Shown here piece after piece: positions 1-7,100 of a stretch of DNA of 11,098 nt. Every line of letters begins with the position of its first letter. Position 1 is the first letter of the stretch. Origin of the DNA: JAZGDL01 sp036477795. GTDB lineage: Bacteria > Planctomycetota > Phycisphaerae > UBA1845. Made by a program: the position numbers and the translations under genes. The stretch spans positions 1-11,098 of the forward strand of contig JAZGDL010000292.1 of the NCBI GenBank assembly GCA_036477795.1, read 5' to 3'. Below the pieces are notes generated by a model. That model was not told the origin of the DNA. It was given only the letters and a program-made list of their open reading frames with translations, and did not search any database.

Positions 1-134
1 GGGAATATGGGATCACTTCGTGGATGGACCGTCGGCTCTTCGGCATTTGCGCGGCCGTGGGACTGGTGGGCGTTGTCTCCGGCAGCGTCGCCATGGTTAT
101 CGGGGCGCGGCATCTCAAGCAACTTGAGGTTTGA
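1..134 (+). CDS. 3' end of a gene for a protein with a C-terminal membrane helix (partial)
   Basis: Reading from base 3, a frame stays open to the TGA at 132-134 and gives 43 residues. A hydrophobic stretch (LFGICAAVGLVGVVSG and on to MVIGA) is framed by charged residues: WMDRR before it and ARHLKQLEV at the end. This looks like a single C-terminal transmembrane helix with a short basic tail. Codon third positions are mostly G or C, as in the neighbouring genes, which supports real coding. The 5' part lies outside the window, so the family cannot be named. The last codons and the stop fall inside a 39-bp sequence (122-160) that is repeated at 471-509. It could also be a complete small membrane protein starting just upstream. 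Confidence 0.55.
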   Translation, partial: EYGITSWMDRRLFGICAAVGLVGVVSGSVAMVIGARHLKQLEV

Positions 135-160
135 GAACATCTGAGACCCTGTAACAAGTT
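122..160. repeat. 39-bp direct repeat, copy 1 (overlaps the stop of the first gene)
   Basis: This copy matches 471-509 at 36 of 39 positions. It begins ACTTGAGGTTTGAGA and ends GACCCTGTAACAAGTT. It contains the last codons and the stop of the upstream gene, so the ancestral sequence is probably this copy and the second was made by duplication around the repeat mosaic between them. At 39 bp it is much longer than usual transposition target duplications. Confidence 0.85.
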
Positions 161-161
161 A

Positions 162-264
162 CGCTGGACCGAGAATCCCTTCTCGGTCCCACATATGGGT
201 GCGAGAAAGGATTCTCGCACCAGCACCAATCTCGCGTTCGTGGTCCGCACGGCGGACCCTACGC
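162..264. repeat. Composite hairpin repeat, unit A
   Basis: This is the first of two related units in the 424-bp gap between genes (135-558). In order it holds CGCTGGACC, a 17-bp block (AATCCCTTCTCGGTCCC, 174-190), a hairpin at 198-221 with arms GGTGCGAGAA / TTCTCGCACC and loop AGGA, the linker CAGCAC, and a hairpin at 242-258 with arms GGTCCGC / GCGGACC, ending in CTACGCG. All blocks recur in the same order in unit B. Reading frames that cross the unit on both strands look like by-products of the repeats. I see no protein gene here. Confidence 0.8.
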
Positions 265-282
265 GTCCACAGCGCAAGGTCG

Positions 283-470
283 CGCTGGACCCTTATTAAA
301 ATCCCTTCTCGGTCCCCCCTCCTGGCGGTGTGGGACAGACCTGTGAAAAGCCCACGGGTTGCAACCCGTGGGCTTGTGTCGGTTCCGGGGTGCGAGAAAG
401 GATTCTCGCACCAGCACTTGTCTCGCACCAGCACTCTCGCGTTTGTGGTCCGCACGGCGGACCCTACGCG
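283..470. repeat. Composite hairpin repeat, unit B (expanded)
   Basis: It has the same blocks and order as unit A: CGCTGGACC at 283, the 17-bp block at 300-316, the GGTGCGAGAA / TTCTCGCACC hairpin at 389-412 and the GGTCCGC / GCGGACC hairpin at 447-463. It is longer because of inserted sequence between the 17-bp block and the first hairpin, including a perfect palindrome at 348-375, and a local duplication of TCTCGCACCAGCAC (404-417 and 421-434). Unit B abuts the second 39-bp repeat copy at 471. Confidence 0.8.
348..375. repeat. Perfect 28-bp palindrome inside unit B
   Basis: The half-site AAGCCCACGGGTTG is followed directly by its exact reverse complement, so it can form a 14-bp cruciform or hairpin arm. 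It is a sequence variant of the palindromes at 612-642 and 3581-3612 (shared core CCCACGG...CCGTGGG), which makes this a dispersed family with at least three members in 11 kb. Confidence 0.85.
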
Positions 471-509
471 ACTTGAGGTTTGAGACTATCTGGGACCCTG
501 TAACAAGTT
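471..509. repeat. 39-bp direct repeat, copy 2
   Basis: This is the second copy of the sequence at 122-160, differing at three positions. It marks the right edge of the repeat mosaic and lies just upstream of the ribosome-binding site of the next gene. It is no longer the end of a real gene, although an open frame from unit B runs into it and stops at the equivalent TGA. Confidence 0.85.
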
Positions 510-558
510 GAGAAAACAGCGAGCGTCAGCGCCTATGGTTAGGTGGGAGGAGGAAGAC

Positions 559-1068
559 ATGGGCAACGAGAACATTGCTGCACACGCTAACGTGCCTTCG
601 CGATCCAGCCTAGCCCACGGATTCGAATCCGTGGGTTTCGGGCGTATGAATGCCTGGGAGCGACAGCAGGTGTTTCGGGAGATGGTGGGATACCAGTTGC
701 GGCAGGGGCGCTTGTCCCGGGGGCGTCGCAGGCGGATTGTTCAGTATGCGGCGTGCCTGGGGATCAACGCGATTCAGGCCGGTCGACTGGTGCAAGAAGC
801 TCACAGATTGCACGAACAACGGTCCACCGCCGTGGCACCCGTTCTGCGCTATGATTCCGGCCAAGTGGAGGAAGGCAGAGGGGAAGGAAGGGACGAAGGG
901 ACGAAGGGACGGAGGGACGGAGGGGAAGGAAGGGACGAAGAGTCTCCTCAATCGTCAATCGTTCCCGACGTACTTCGCGATCAATCGTCAAAGTGGAAGG
1001 CGGCGTTGGCCATCGTGCTGGGGGGCACCCTGGTCAATTCGTGGTTGATTACACGTCTCTTTAGCTGA
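559..1068 (+). CDS. Hypothetical protein with a C-terminal membrane helix and repeat-derived segments
   Basis: The protein is 169 residues. I chose the ATG at 559 because a strong ribosome-binding site (GGGAGGAGG) lies five bases upstream; an in-frame ATG at 646 has none. The best-looking domain is at residues 30-80 (NAWERQQVFREMVGYQLRQG and on), a basic, probably helical stretch that looks like real coding sequence. A C-terminal hydrophobic helix (AALAIVLGGTLVNSWLI) suggests membrane anchoring. Two segments look like DNA-repeat intrusions: HGFESVGFG at residues 20-28, encoded by a palindrome that also occurs in non-coding DNA at 3582, and a low-complexity Gly/Arg/Glu/Asp stretch at 108-128 made by an 8-bp tandem repeat. 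I do not recognise the family. Both it and the gene ending at 134 end in a membrane helix, but no homology is evident. Confidence 0.6.
   Translation: MGNENIAAHANVPSRSSLAHGFESVGFGRMNAWERQQVFREMVGYQLRQGRLSRGRRRRIVQYAACLGINAIQAGRLVQEAHRLHEQRSTAVAPVLRYDSGQVEEGRGEGRDEGTKGRRDGGEGRDEESPQSSIVPDVLRDQSSKWKAALAIVLGGTLVNSWLITRLFS
612..642. repeat. Dispersed palindrome, copy within the 559-1068 coding frame
   Basis: These 31 bases are identical to 3582-3612. The centre is GATTCGAATC with outer arms CCCACG / CGTGGG. In this copy it is translated in frame as AHGFESVGFG near the N-terminus of the hypothetical protein. The other copy is non-coding, upstream of kdsA. Confidence 0.9.
880..940. repeat. 8-bp tandem repeat (GGACGAAG / GGACGGAG) inside a coding frame
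   Basis: Four consecutive 8-bp units run from 891 to 922. The array is flanked by two identical 19-bp blocks (880-898 and 922-940). The two blocks are 42 bp apart, so the frame is kept and GEGRDE is encoded twice. A degenerate relative (GAAGGGACCAAGGGAG) occurs in non-coding DNA at about 2575-2590. Confidence 0.85.
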
Positions 1069-1078
1069 CCCGTTGCAT

Positions 1079-1106
1079 GTGGGACCGGCTTTCCAGCCGG
1101 TCCCAC
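1079..1106. terminator. Hairpin just after the hypothetical gene; terminator-like or dispersed repeat
   Basis: A 12-bp stem (GTGGGACCGGCT / AGCCGGTCCCAC) with loop TTCC starts 10 bases after the stop at 1066-1068. There is no run of T residues after it, so it is not a classical intrinsic terminator. It may be a dispersed palindrome that also protects or ends the transcript. Confidence 0.45.
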
Positions 1107-1145
1107 AGCACTCACCTCAGTTGGCGCCTGAGTTCCTATCTTCGG

Positions 1146-1174
1146 TTGCCGCGGGCAAGATCTAGTGTGATAAT
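1146..1174 (+). promoter_or_regulatory. Candidate sigma70-type promoter for rnd
   Basis: TTGCCG (1146-1151) and GATAAT (1169-1174) are separated by 17 bases. A TG one base before the -10 element (1166-1167) gives an extended -10. The -35 overlaps a small inverted repeat, TTGCC-GCG-GGCAA (1146-1158). Placement about 50 to 95 bases ahead of the possible rnd starts is sensible. This is prediction by eye only. Confidence 0.4.
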
Positions 1175-1266
1175 AGCGGGTGACACGTTGGTTGTAGAAG
1201 GCTTGGGGTATTGGCAGGGAGGCTAATCTGTCCGTCGATTATCCACTTGATTCTCCGAACGAACAG

Positions 1267-2475
1267 TTGGTTCAGACCGCCGACGCGTTTGCCGAGGTGT
1301 GCCGGTGTCTGGGCGATGCTGAGCGCGTGGCCTTTGACGCCGAATTCGTGGCTGAAGACGCCTACACCGCCCAAGTGTGCCTGATTCAGGTGGCAACCCA
1401 GGAGCGGGTCTGGCTGATCGACCCGCTGGCGGGGTTCGAGGTCACCCCGTTCTGGGAGCTGGTCGGCGACCAGCGCATTGAAAAGGTGGTGCACGCCGGC
1501 TTTGAAGACCTGGCCATCAGTTTCCACCAGACCGGCCAAGTCCCGCAAAACATCTTCGATATTCAAATCGCCGCGGGGTTAGTCGGGTTCGACTATCCCA
1601 TGAGCCTGCTCCGGCTGGTGCGGGCGGTGCAAGGGGTCAAGCTGCCTAAGTCGCAGACGCTGACCAACTGGCGCAAGCGCCCCCTGTCGGCACAGCAAAT
1701 CCGTTACGCGGTGGAAGATGTGCTGCACCTGCTGCCGATCCGTTCGAGCATTCACGAGCGATTGCAGGCCATGAATCGTGTGGAATGGGCCCGGGAGGAA
1801 TTCGCTCGCTTCAGCAGCCCGGAGACATATCAGTCGGACGTGCAGGAACTGTTTCACCGGATCAAGGGAGTGGGTTCGCTCGATCGAAAGGGGTTGGCCA
1901 TCGCCCGCGAGCTGGCCATCGAGCGTGACAAGCTGGCCCGACGATTCAATCGCCCGCCGCGTGTCTTGCTCAAAGACCACTTGATTATCGAGATTGCCCG
2001 GCACGCATTGACCCGGCGTGAGGAGTTGGCCTCGTTGCGGGGATTCAGCCTTCGCGCTGATGCCCTCAGGCGAACGCTGGCGGCGGTACAGAGAGGCCTG
2101 AACATGCCGCCGGAGCAGCGGCCCAAGCCTGTCGAAGTCGACGATGACACCAAACAGGAACAGGCCATCCGCAAGCTGTTGTCGGCCGTCCTGGACGATT
2201 ACTGCCGTAGCGAAGGAATCGCCCTTCAACTGCTTGCCACCAACAGTGATATTCGCGCCCTGGTCTTGTCGCACACGCGTCGAAGATCCAAGGTCGAAGG
2301 TCGAAGGTCGAAGGTCGAAGGTGTCAGTGGGACCCTCGCGGGGGTCGCCCCCGGGGCGCTGCAGCGGGGGTGGCGAAAACAGGCCATCGGCGGGCTCATG
2401 GATGATCTGCTGTCGGGACGGCGGGCGGTTCGTGTCGTGGCGGAAAAACGGGGATTTCGGCTGGGTGTGGAGTGA
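1267..2475 (+). CDS. rnd: Ribonuclease D (DEDDy 3'-5' exoribonuclease with HRDC region)
   Basis: RNase D trims the 3' ends of tRNA and other small RNA precursors in the cytoplasm. All five DEDDy catalytic residues are visible: D24 and E26 (FDAEF), D81 (HAGFEDL), Y147 and D151 (YAVEDVLHLLPI). An HRDC-type helical region follows at about residues 195-280 (LFHRIKGVGSLDRKGLAIAR to LNMPPEQRPKP), then a second, weaker helical region. At 402 residues it is near the usual length (about 375) plus an insertion. Residues 339-352 are RRSKVEG twice, coded by a 7-bp tandem repeat, followed by a Gly/Ala-rich stretch, in the C-terminal part and away from the active site. The start is uncertain. TTG at 1267 has no good ribosome-binding site. 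CTG at 1228, in frame, sits five bases after AGGGAGG and would add 13 residues, giving an N-terminus closer to E. coli RNase D. The in-frame stop at 1195 limits further extension. Confidence 0.93.
   Translation: MVQTADAFAEVCRCLGDAERVAFDAEFVAEDAYTAQVCLIQVATQERVWLIDPLAGFEVTPFWELVGDQRIEKVVHAGFEDLAISFHQTGQVPQNIFDIQIAAGLVGFDYPMSLLRLVRAVQGVKLPKSQTLTNWRKRPLSAQQIRYAVEDVLHLLPIRSSIHERLQAMNRVEWAREEFARFSSPETYQSDVQELFHRIKGVGSLDRKGLAIARELAIERDKLARRFNRPPRVLLKDHLIIEIARHALTRREELASLRGFSLRADALRRTLAAVQRGLNMPPEQRPKPVEVDDDTKQEQAIRKLLSAVLDDYCRSEGIALQLLATNSDIRALVLSHTRRRSKVEGRRSKVEGVSGTLAGVAPGALQRGWRKQAIGGLMDDLLSGRRAVRVVAEKRGFRLGVE
2281..2322. repeat. 7-bp tandem repeat (CGAAGGT) inside rnd
   Basis: There are six 7-bp units. 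The first two are degenerate (CGAAGAT, CCAAGGT) and the last four are perfect CGAAGGT. Three units make 21 bp, or seven codons, so the array encodes RRSKVEG twice without shifting the frame. It is followed by a GC-rich stretch (2331-2372) that also looks foreign to RNase D. Confidence 0.9.
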
Positions 2476-2496
2476 TCCAGGTGTAGAACCGGCTAA

Positions 2497-2680
2497 TTCA
2501 CCGCAGAGCACGCAGAGATCGCAGAGACGGAGTCGACCAAGAAGTTAGCCAAGTCAACGTCCTGGGGAAGGCATGAAGGGACCAAGGGAGAAAGGTCGGG
2601 CCTTGGAACCTTTAACCGTTAATCTTCCAACCTTTTTCTAAACAACACTCTGCGCTCTCAGCGATCTCTGCGGTATGAAT
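2497..2680. repeat. Imperfect inverted repeat of CGCAGAG type between convergent genes
   Basis: The left arm at 2497-2526 begins TTCACCGCAGAG and carries further GCAGAG units. The right arm at 2649-2680 is its inverted partner (CTCTGCG ... CTCTGCGGTATGAA). Over about 30 bp the arms agree at roughly 26 positions, with a two-base gap. One arm lies 21 bases after the rnd stop and the other 8 bases after the kdsA stop. The DNA between them has GAAGGGACCAAGGGAG and an AT-richer tail (CCAACCTTTTTCTAAAC) but no gene. The element could act as a bidirectional transcript end or be a dispersed mobile-type repeat. Confidence 0.6.
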
Positions 2681-2688
2681 CATTCGGG

Positions 2689-3507
2689 TTAGGTTTCGAC
2701 GGCGTCGGCGATGCGGCGGCAGGTCTCGAGGAGGCCGGCGAGCTGGTCAAGCGGGAACACGGTGGCGGCGTCGCTCTTGGCGTTTTCGGGGTCGTCGTGC
2801 ACTTCGACAAAAAGGGCGTCGCATCCAACGGCCACGGCGGCGCGGGCCATCATGGGGACGAACTCCGGCCGGCCGCCGCTCTGATGACCGGCGATCCCGG
2901 GGAGCTGGCAGCTATGAGTGGCGTCGAAGACCACAGGGGCGAACGCCCGCATGCGGGGCAACGCGGTCAAGTCGTTGACCAGGTGGTTGTATCCGAAGAA
3001 GGTTCCGCGCTCGGTCAGCAGAATCGAATCGTTGCCGGTGGATCGGACCTTCTTGGCGGCGGTCTCCATCTGTTCAGGTGACATGTGCTGACCCTTCTTG
3101 ATGTTGACCGGCACCTGCGTCCGGCCGGCGGCTAGAAGCAGATCGGTCTGCCGGGAAAGGAAAGCGGGGATCTGAATGCAGTCGAGCACTCTGCCGGCGG
3201 GTTCAGCCTGGTTGGGCTCGTGAATGTCGGAAAGAACCGGTATGCCTAGCTCGCGTTTGACCTCGGCGAGGATAGCCAATCCGGCGGACAGACCCGGGCC
3301 GCGAAAGCTGTCGATGCTGGAGCGGTTGGCTTTGTCGAAGCTGGCTTTGAAAACGAAGGGCATATCAAGGCTGCGGCAGGTCCGGGCGATGGCGCCGGCC
3401 AGCCGCAAGGTGTGGTCGCGTGATTCGATGACGCACGGGCCGGCGATCAGCCCCAGGGGTTGGCCGGCGCCGATGGCCAGGTCCGCGATGGCGACAACTT
3501 TGGACAT
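2689..3507 (-). CDS. kdsA: 3-deoxy-8-phosphooctulonate (KDO-8-phosphate) synthase, metal-dependent class
   Basis: KdsA condenses arabinose 5-phosphate with phosphoenolpyruvate to KDO 8-phosphate, the precursor of the inner-core sugar of lipopolysaccharide, in the cytoplasm. The 272-residue product has the family signatures in order: AGPCVIES, KASFDKANRSS (54-64), SFRGPG, SDIHEP, IQIPAFLSRQTDL, VNIKKGQ, LTERGTFFGY, FDATHSCQLPG and EVHDDPENAKSD. C25, H198, E235 and D246 correspond in order and spacing to the metal ligands C11, H185, E222 and D233 of the Aquifex enzyme. The E. coli metal-free type has Asn in place of the Cys, so this is the metal-dependent class. The start is the ATG at 3505-3507 (bottom strand), just where homology begins, with GGGAGAG about 11 bases before it. 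The frame stays open further upstream only across repeat DNA. It implies a lipopolysaccharide-bearing outer membrane. Confidence 0.95.
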   Translation of the reverse strand: MSKVVAIADLAIGAGQPLGLIAGPCVIESRDHTLRLAGAIARTCRSLDMPFVFKASFDKANRSSIDSFRGPGLSAGLAILAEVKRELGIPVLSDIHEPNQAEPAGRVLDCIQIPAFLSRQTDLLLAAGRTQVPVNIKKGQHMSPEQMETAAKKVRSTGNDSILLTERGTFFGYNHLVNDLTALPRMRAFAPVVFDATHSCQLPGIAGHQSGGRPEFVPMMARAAVAVGCDALFVEVHDDPENAKSDAATVFPLDQLAGLLETCRRIADAVET

Positions 3508-3580
3508 CTCGATGAAATCTCTCCCGGCGCGTAGCCGGTCACAGTACGTGTCCAGCGTCCCCCGAGGTGCGATCCTCAGC

Positions 3581-3612
3581 AAGCCCACGGATTCGAATCC
3601 GTGGGTTTCGGG
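3581..3612. repeat. Dispersed palindrome, non-coding copy upstream of kdsA
   Basis: Arms AAGCCCACGGATTC and GAATCCGTGGGTTT meet with no loop and form a 14-bp palindrome with one G-T type mismatch, followed by CGGG. Bases 3582-3612 are identical to 612-642. The central GGATTCGAATCC resembles a tRNA T-arm, but no tRNA surrounds it. Confidence 0.88.
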
Positions 3613-3624
3613 GCGAAGGATGGT

Positions 3625-3759
3625 AGCCAGGGGCGTCAGCCCCTGGTCTTGGTTTGTGGTAAGGCCTCCAGCCCTGTAAGGGCGATAGTCTTTCGCCCCC
3701 TGTCGGGGGCTCGGACTTGTTTGTCCGGCCATTCTCTCCAGGGGCTGACGCCCCTGGCT
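3625..3759. repeat. Cluster of hairpins bounded by an exact 22-bp inverted pair
   Basis: Bases 3625-3646 and 3738-3759 are exact reverse complements. Each is itself a hairpin (CCAGGGGC / GCCCCTGG, 4-base loop). Between them lie three more hairpins: GCCCT-GTA-AGGGC (3671-3683), GCCCCC-TGTC-GGGGGC (3695-3710) and CGGAC-TTGTTT-GTCCG (3712-3727). The organisation recalls clustered REP/BIME elements of other bacteria. No transposase gene is near. It lies in the kdsA upstream region, within the 597-bp gap 3508-4104, where I find no convincing gene. Confidence 0.8.
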
Positions 3760-3912
3760 AATCGCTGGCGCCATTTCAGGGCTGTGTCGCTGTGCCCCGC
3801 GCGCTAAACACATACCAGTCTCGCGCGCACGCTAACGGCGTGGTCCGCAATCGTCAACGCTACCGGTGCTTGGTGAGCCTGTATCGCCATGGGGCGCTAG
3901 AGGGCGGGTCGC

Positions 3913-3940
3913 TTGTACTTTCTGTGCAACTGATTATGAT
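3913..3940 (+). promoter_or_regulatory. Candidate promoter for the lipid operon
   Basis: TTGTAC (3913-3918) and TATGAT (3935-3940) are separated by 16 bases in a local AT-rich patch inside GC-rich DNA. This would give a leader of about 155 bases before the GTG at 4105. That leader holds a 7-bp hairpin (GGAGCGC / GCGCTCC, 3961-3981). It is the best sigma70-like match I see in the gap 3814-4104, which otherwise shows nothing recognisable. Confidence 0.4.
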
Positions 3941-4104
3941 TACCGCTGTTATCGTAGCGGGGAGCGCCCTGGTCGCGCTCCGCGTTGATTCGCAACGCCG
4001 AGGGCATCGTCCGGTGGCGGCGGGCGGGTGTCGGCATTGCCTCTGAGCGGTCATTATTCTGCTATCCTACCGGATTGGCCTGTTGCGCTTCGGGTGGAGT
4101 ATTG

Positions 4105-7100
4105 GTGGACGCGCCCTCTGAGACAACTGATAGACGCATCCGGTCGCGGCTTGCCGGTGAGCATATCCTGGTGACCGGGGCTACCGGGTTCCTGGCGAAG
4201 GTGTTTGTCGAGAAGCTGCTGCGGGCCGTACCGGAGATCGGCCGGATTCACCTGCTGGTGCGGCCGCGGTCGGACGGCACTTCGGCGGGGCATCGGGTCG
4301 GCCGTGAGGTCTTCGGCAGCAACGCCTTCGATCGGTTGCGGGCGGCGTGGGGCCCGAGCTTCGAGGATCGTTGGCGCGAGAAAGTGAGCGTGGTATCGGG
4401 TGATCTGACCCACGAACGATTTGGGCTGTCGGCGAGTGCCTATCGGGAATTAGCCGGGCAGGTGACGCTGGTGGTGAACAGCGCGGCCACGGTCACCTTT
4501 GACGAGCGGCTGGACGCGGCAATCGCGTTGAACGTCGAAGGTCCGCGCCGGCTGCTGCGGTTTGCGAAAGATTGCGGTGACGTGCCATACACCCACGTCT
4601 CGACCGCTTACGTAAGTGGTGTGCAGACGGGAGACATCCCTGAGGCACTAATTCCGCCGGGCCACACGGTGGCGTCCTACATCGCGTCATGCCAACCGAA
4701 CAGGGAGGGGTCATCGCAGCCGTCGATGGATTTGGATGAGACGCTGGTTCATCTTCAGCAGTTGGTCGGGGAGGCTGAAAAACGCTGCGCCGGCGACGGC
4801 AGCGCGTGTCGGCGGGCGCTGATCGACGTCGGCATGGAACATGCCCAGCGGCACGGCTGGCACGACACTTATACGTACACGAAGTGGCTGGCGGAGCAGT
4901 TTCTGGCCCGTGATCGGGGGGCTGTGCCGTTGGTTCTGCTGCGTCCGGCTATCATCGAGGGCAGCTACGAGGAACCCGCTCCGGGATGGATCGACGGGTT
5001 GCGCATGGCGGATCCGCTGATCCTGGCGTATGGGCGGGGCAAGCTGAAGGAGTTTCCCGCCGACGCCGGAGCGGCCATCGATTTCATTCCGGTGGATTTT
5101 GTGGCCAATGCAATGATCGCGACGCTGCCCGCGCGCCGGCGGGGGCCGGCGCTGGAGATCTACCAGTGCGGGTCCAGCTCGCGTAATCCGATCACAATGG
5201 GCGAGCTGATTTACGCGGTCAAGGAGGCGTTTCGTCGCCGTCCGATGCGCGACGAGTCGGGTCGGCCGATCCGCGTATCGGAGTTGCGGCTCGTGCCTCG
5301 ACGGCGATTCGCGGGCCGGTGGGGACGCCGCCTGAAGACCACGCAACGACTACGACAGGCCCTGAAATCGACAAAGATGGCGCCGCGTTATCGCAAGCGC
5401 CTGGCGACGGCCGAGGTGCAGATCGCTCAACTGCTCTACTTCGTCAAGATATACTCGCCCTACACGCATTTGAAGTGCCGCTATCTGGATGATCGGTTGC
5501 GCGCGGTGTTGGATTCGATGCATCCGGAGGATCGCCGGCGGTTTCCGTTCGATGTGGAGCGGATAGATTGGCACGAATACCTGGTGCATCGACACGTTCC
5601 GGGTGTGCGGCACTTCGTGCTGGGTTCGGGCACGGAGTTGGAAGCGCCGATGCTGGCAGCGGGCTACGCCGTGGAAAGCGAGTCGCCGGACGCCCCGCCA
5701 CCGGCCCAGGTCCTGGCGGCACTACGGGGCGAGTCCATCTTCGACGTCTTTGAGAATGCCGCCAACACCTATCCATCACGAATTGCACTGCAGGTGCGTC
5801 GCAACGGCCGTTGGGTTCGTTACACCTACGCCGATGCGCTGGCGACGACAACGGCCATCGCCCGCCGCTTTGCCGAGTTCGGCTTGACACAGGGTGATCA
5901 CATCGCCATCTACGCCGAGAACGGCCCGGAGTGGGGTTTGACGTATCTGGCTGCGATGCGCTGCGGGCTCACCGTGGTGCCGTTGGACCGGCAACTCCCC
6001 GCGGCGGACGTTCTGGACATGTCACGTTTTGCTGATGTGCGTCTGATCTGCACCAGCAGCCGCGCCTACCAGGAGCTGCGCGTCGCCGGCGATGAGGCGG
6101 ACCGCGACGGCGCCATCGAACTGGTGGAGATGAATTCAGCTTTCGTACCGCCGGCGGGCACCAGCCGCGATCCGGGCCCGGAACCGGCCACGGTACCGGG
6201 CGACGCGATCGCGTCGATCGTATACACCTCGGGGACGACGGTGGAACCCAAGGGTGTCATGCTGCGGCACTGCAACTTCCTGTCCAACGCCCGCAGCCTG
6301 GTGCACGTCCAGCCGGTGCACGCGGACGATCAGTTCCTGTCGGTGCTGCCCATGCATCACGTGTTCGAGTTCACCGGCGGATTTCTGGTGCCCATGGCCA
6401 ACGCGTCGACGGTCACCTATGTCGAACAACTGACCGGTGCCCAGATCGTCTCCACCATGCAGGCCACCGGGACGACGGTTATGATGGTGGTGCCCCGGCT
6501 GCTGAAGCTGTTCTACGACGGCATCCGCCGCGAGGTGGACCAGGGTGGGGTGCTGATGCGCGCCGCGTTTCGATTGCTGGGCTGGATCAGCGAACGCAGT
6601 CATGGTGAGTTGGGCGGCGTTCTGTTCGCACGGGTGCACAAGCGGTTCGGGGGTCGCTTGCGCATGTTCGTGTGCGGTGGTTCGGCGTTGCCGGAGTTTC
6701 TGTTTCACGCGTTCCGCCGCCTGGGATTTCCGGTTTACGAGGGTTACGGTCTGACGGAGACGACTCCGGTGCTCACCGTCAACCCTCAAGGCGGGCCCCG
6801 CGCCGGTTCGGTGGGATTGCCCTTGCCCGAAGTGGAGTTGGAGATTCGCAACCAGGATGGATCGGGCGTCGGCGAGTTGTACGTCCGTGGGCCCAACGTG
6901 ATGGCGGGGTATTACAAGAATGAGCAGGCCACGCGCGATGTGCTTTGTGACGGGTGGTTCCGCACCGGCGATCTTTGCCGGCGCAACGCGGAGGGCTTCC
7001 TCTATGTTTCGGGCCGGGCGAAGGATGTGATCGTGACGGCCGCGGGGAAGAACGTCTACCCGGATGAAGTCGCCGCTCATTACGCCGGCCTGCCGCACGC

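Noticed and set aside
198..470. CRISPR array suggested by regularly recurring hairpin blocks
   Set aside because: Only two copies of each block, unequal spacing, no uniform spacers and no cas genes.
159..483. Overlapping frames of 94-98 residues on both strands in the repeat mosaic
   Set aside because: They are made of hairpin repeats, which stay open on both strands by symmetry. No protein signature is present.
1579..2511. 310-residue minus-strand frame opposite rnd
   Set aside because: It lies fully antisense to a gene with all RNase D motifs; long antisense frames are common in GC-rich coding DNA.
3581..3608. tRNA gene suggested by GGATTCGAATCC, which resembles a T-arm (also at 612-642)
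   Set aside because: The motif is the centre of a longer perfect palindrome. No acceptor, D or anticodon arms flank it and no CCA-ready 3' end is visible.
3508..3813. N-terminal extension of kdsA by 102 residues
   Set aside because: The extension is coded by palindromic repeat DNA, has no KdsA homology, and homology begins right at the ATG at 3507.
3792..4046. 84-residue plus-strand frame with a hydrophobic stretch in the gap before the lipid operon
   Set aside because: No ribosome-binding site or recognisable family. It starts at repeat-rich DNA and overlaps the likely promoter and leader.
4037..4068. Second promoter (TTGCCT with TATCCT) close to the lipid operon start
   Set aside because: The spacing is 20 bases with TATCCT and 12 with the alternative TATTCT; both are outside the usual range.
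3985..4104. N-terminal extension of the ElbD-like protein by 40 residues
   Set aside because: The extension shows no domain resemblance and no ribosome-binding site; a good one precedes GTG 4105.
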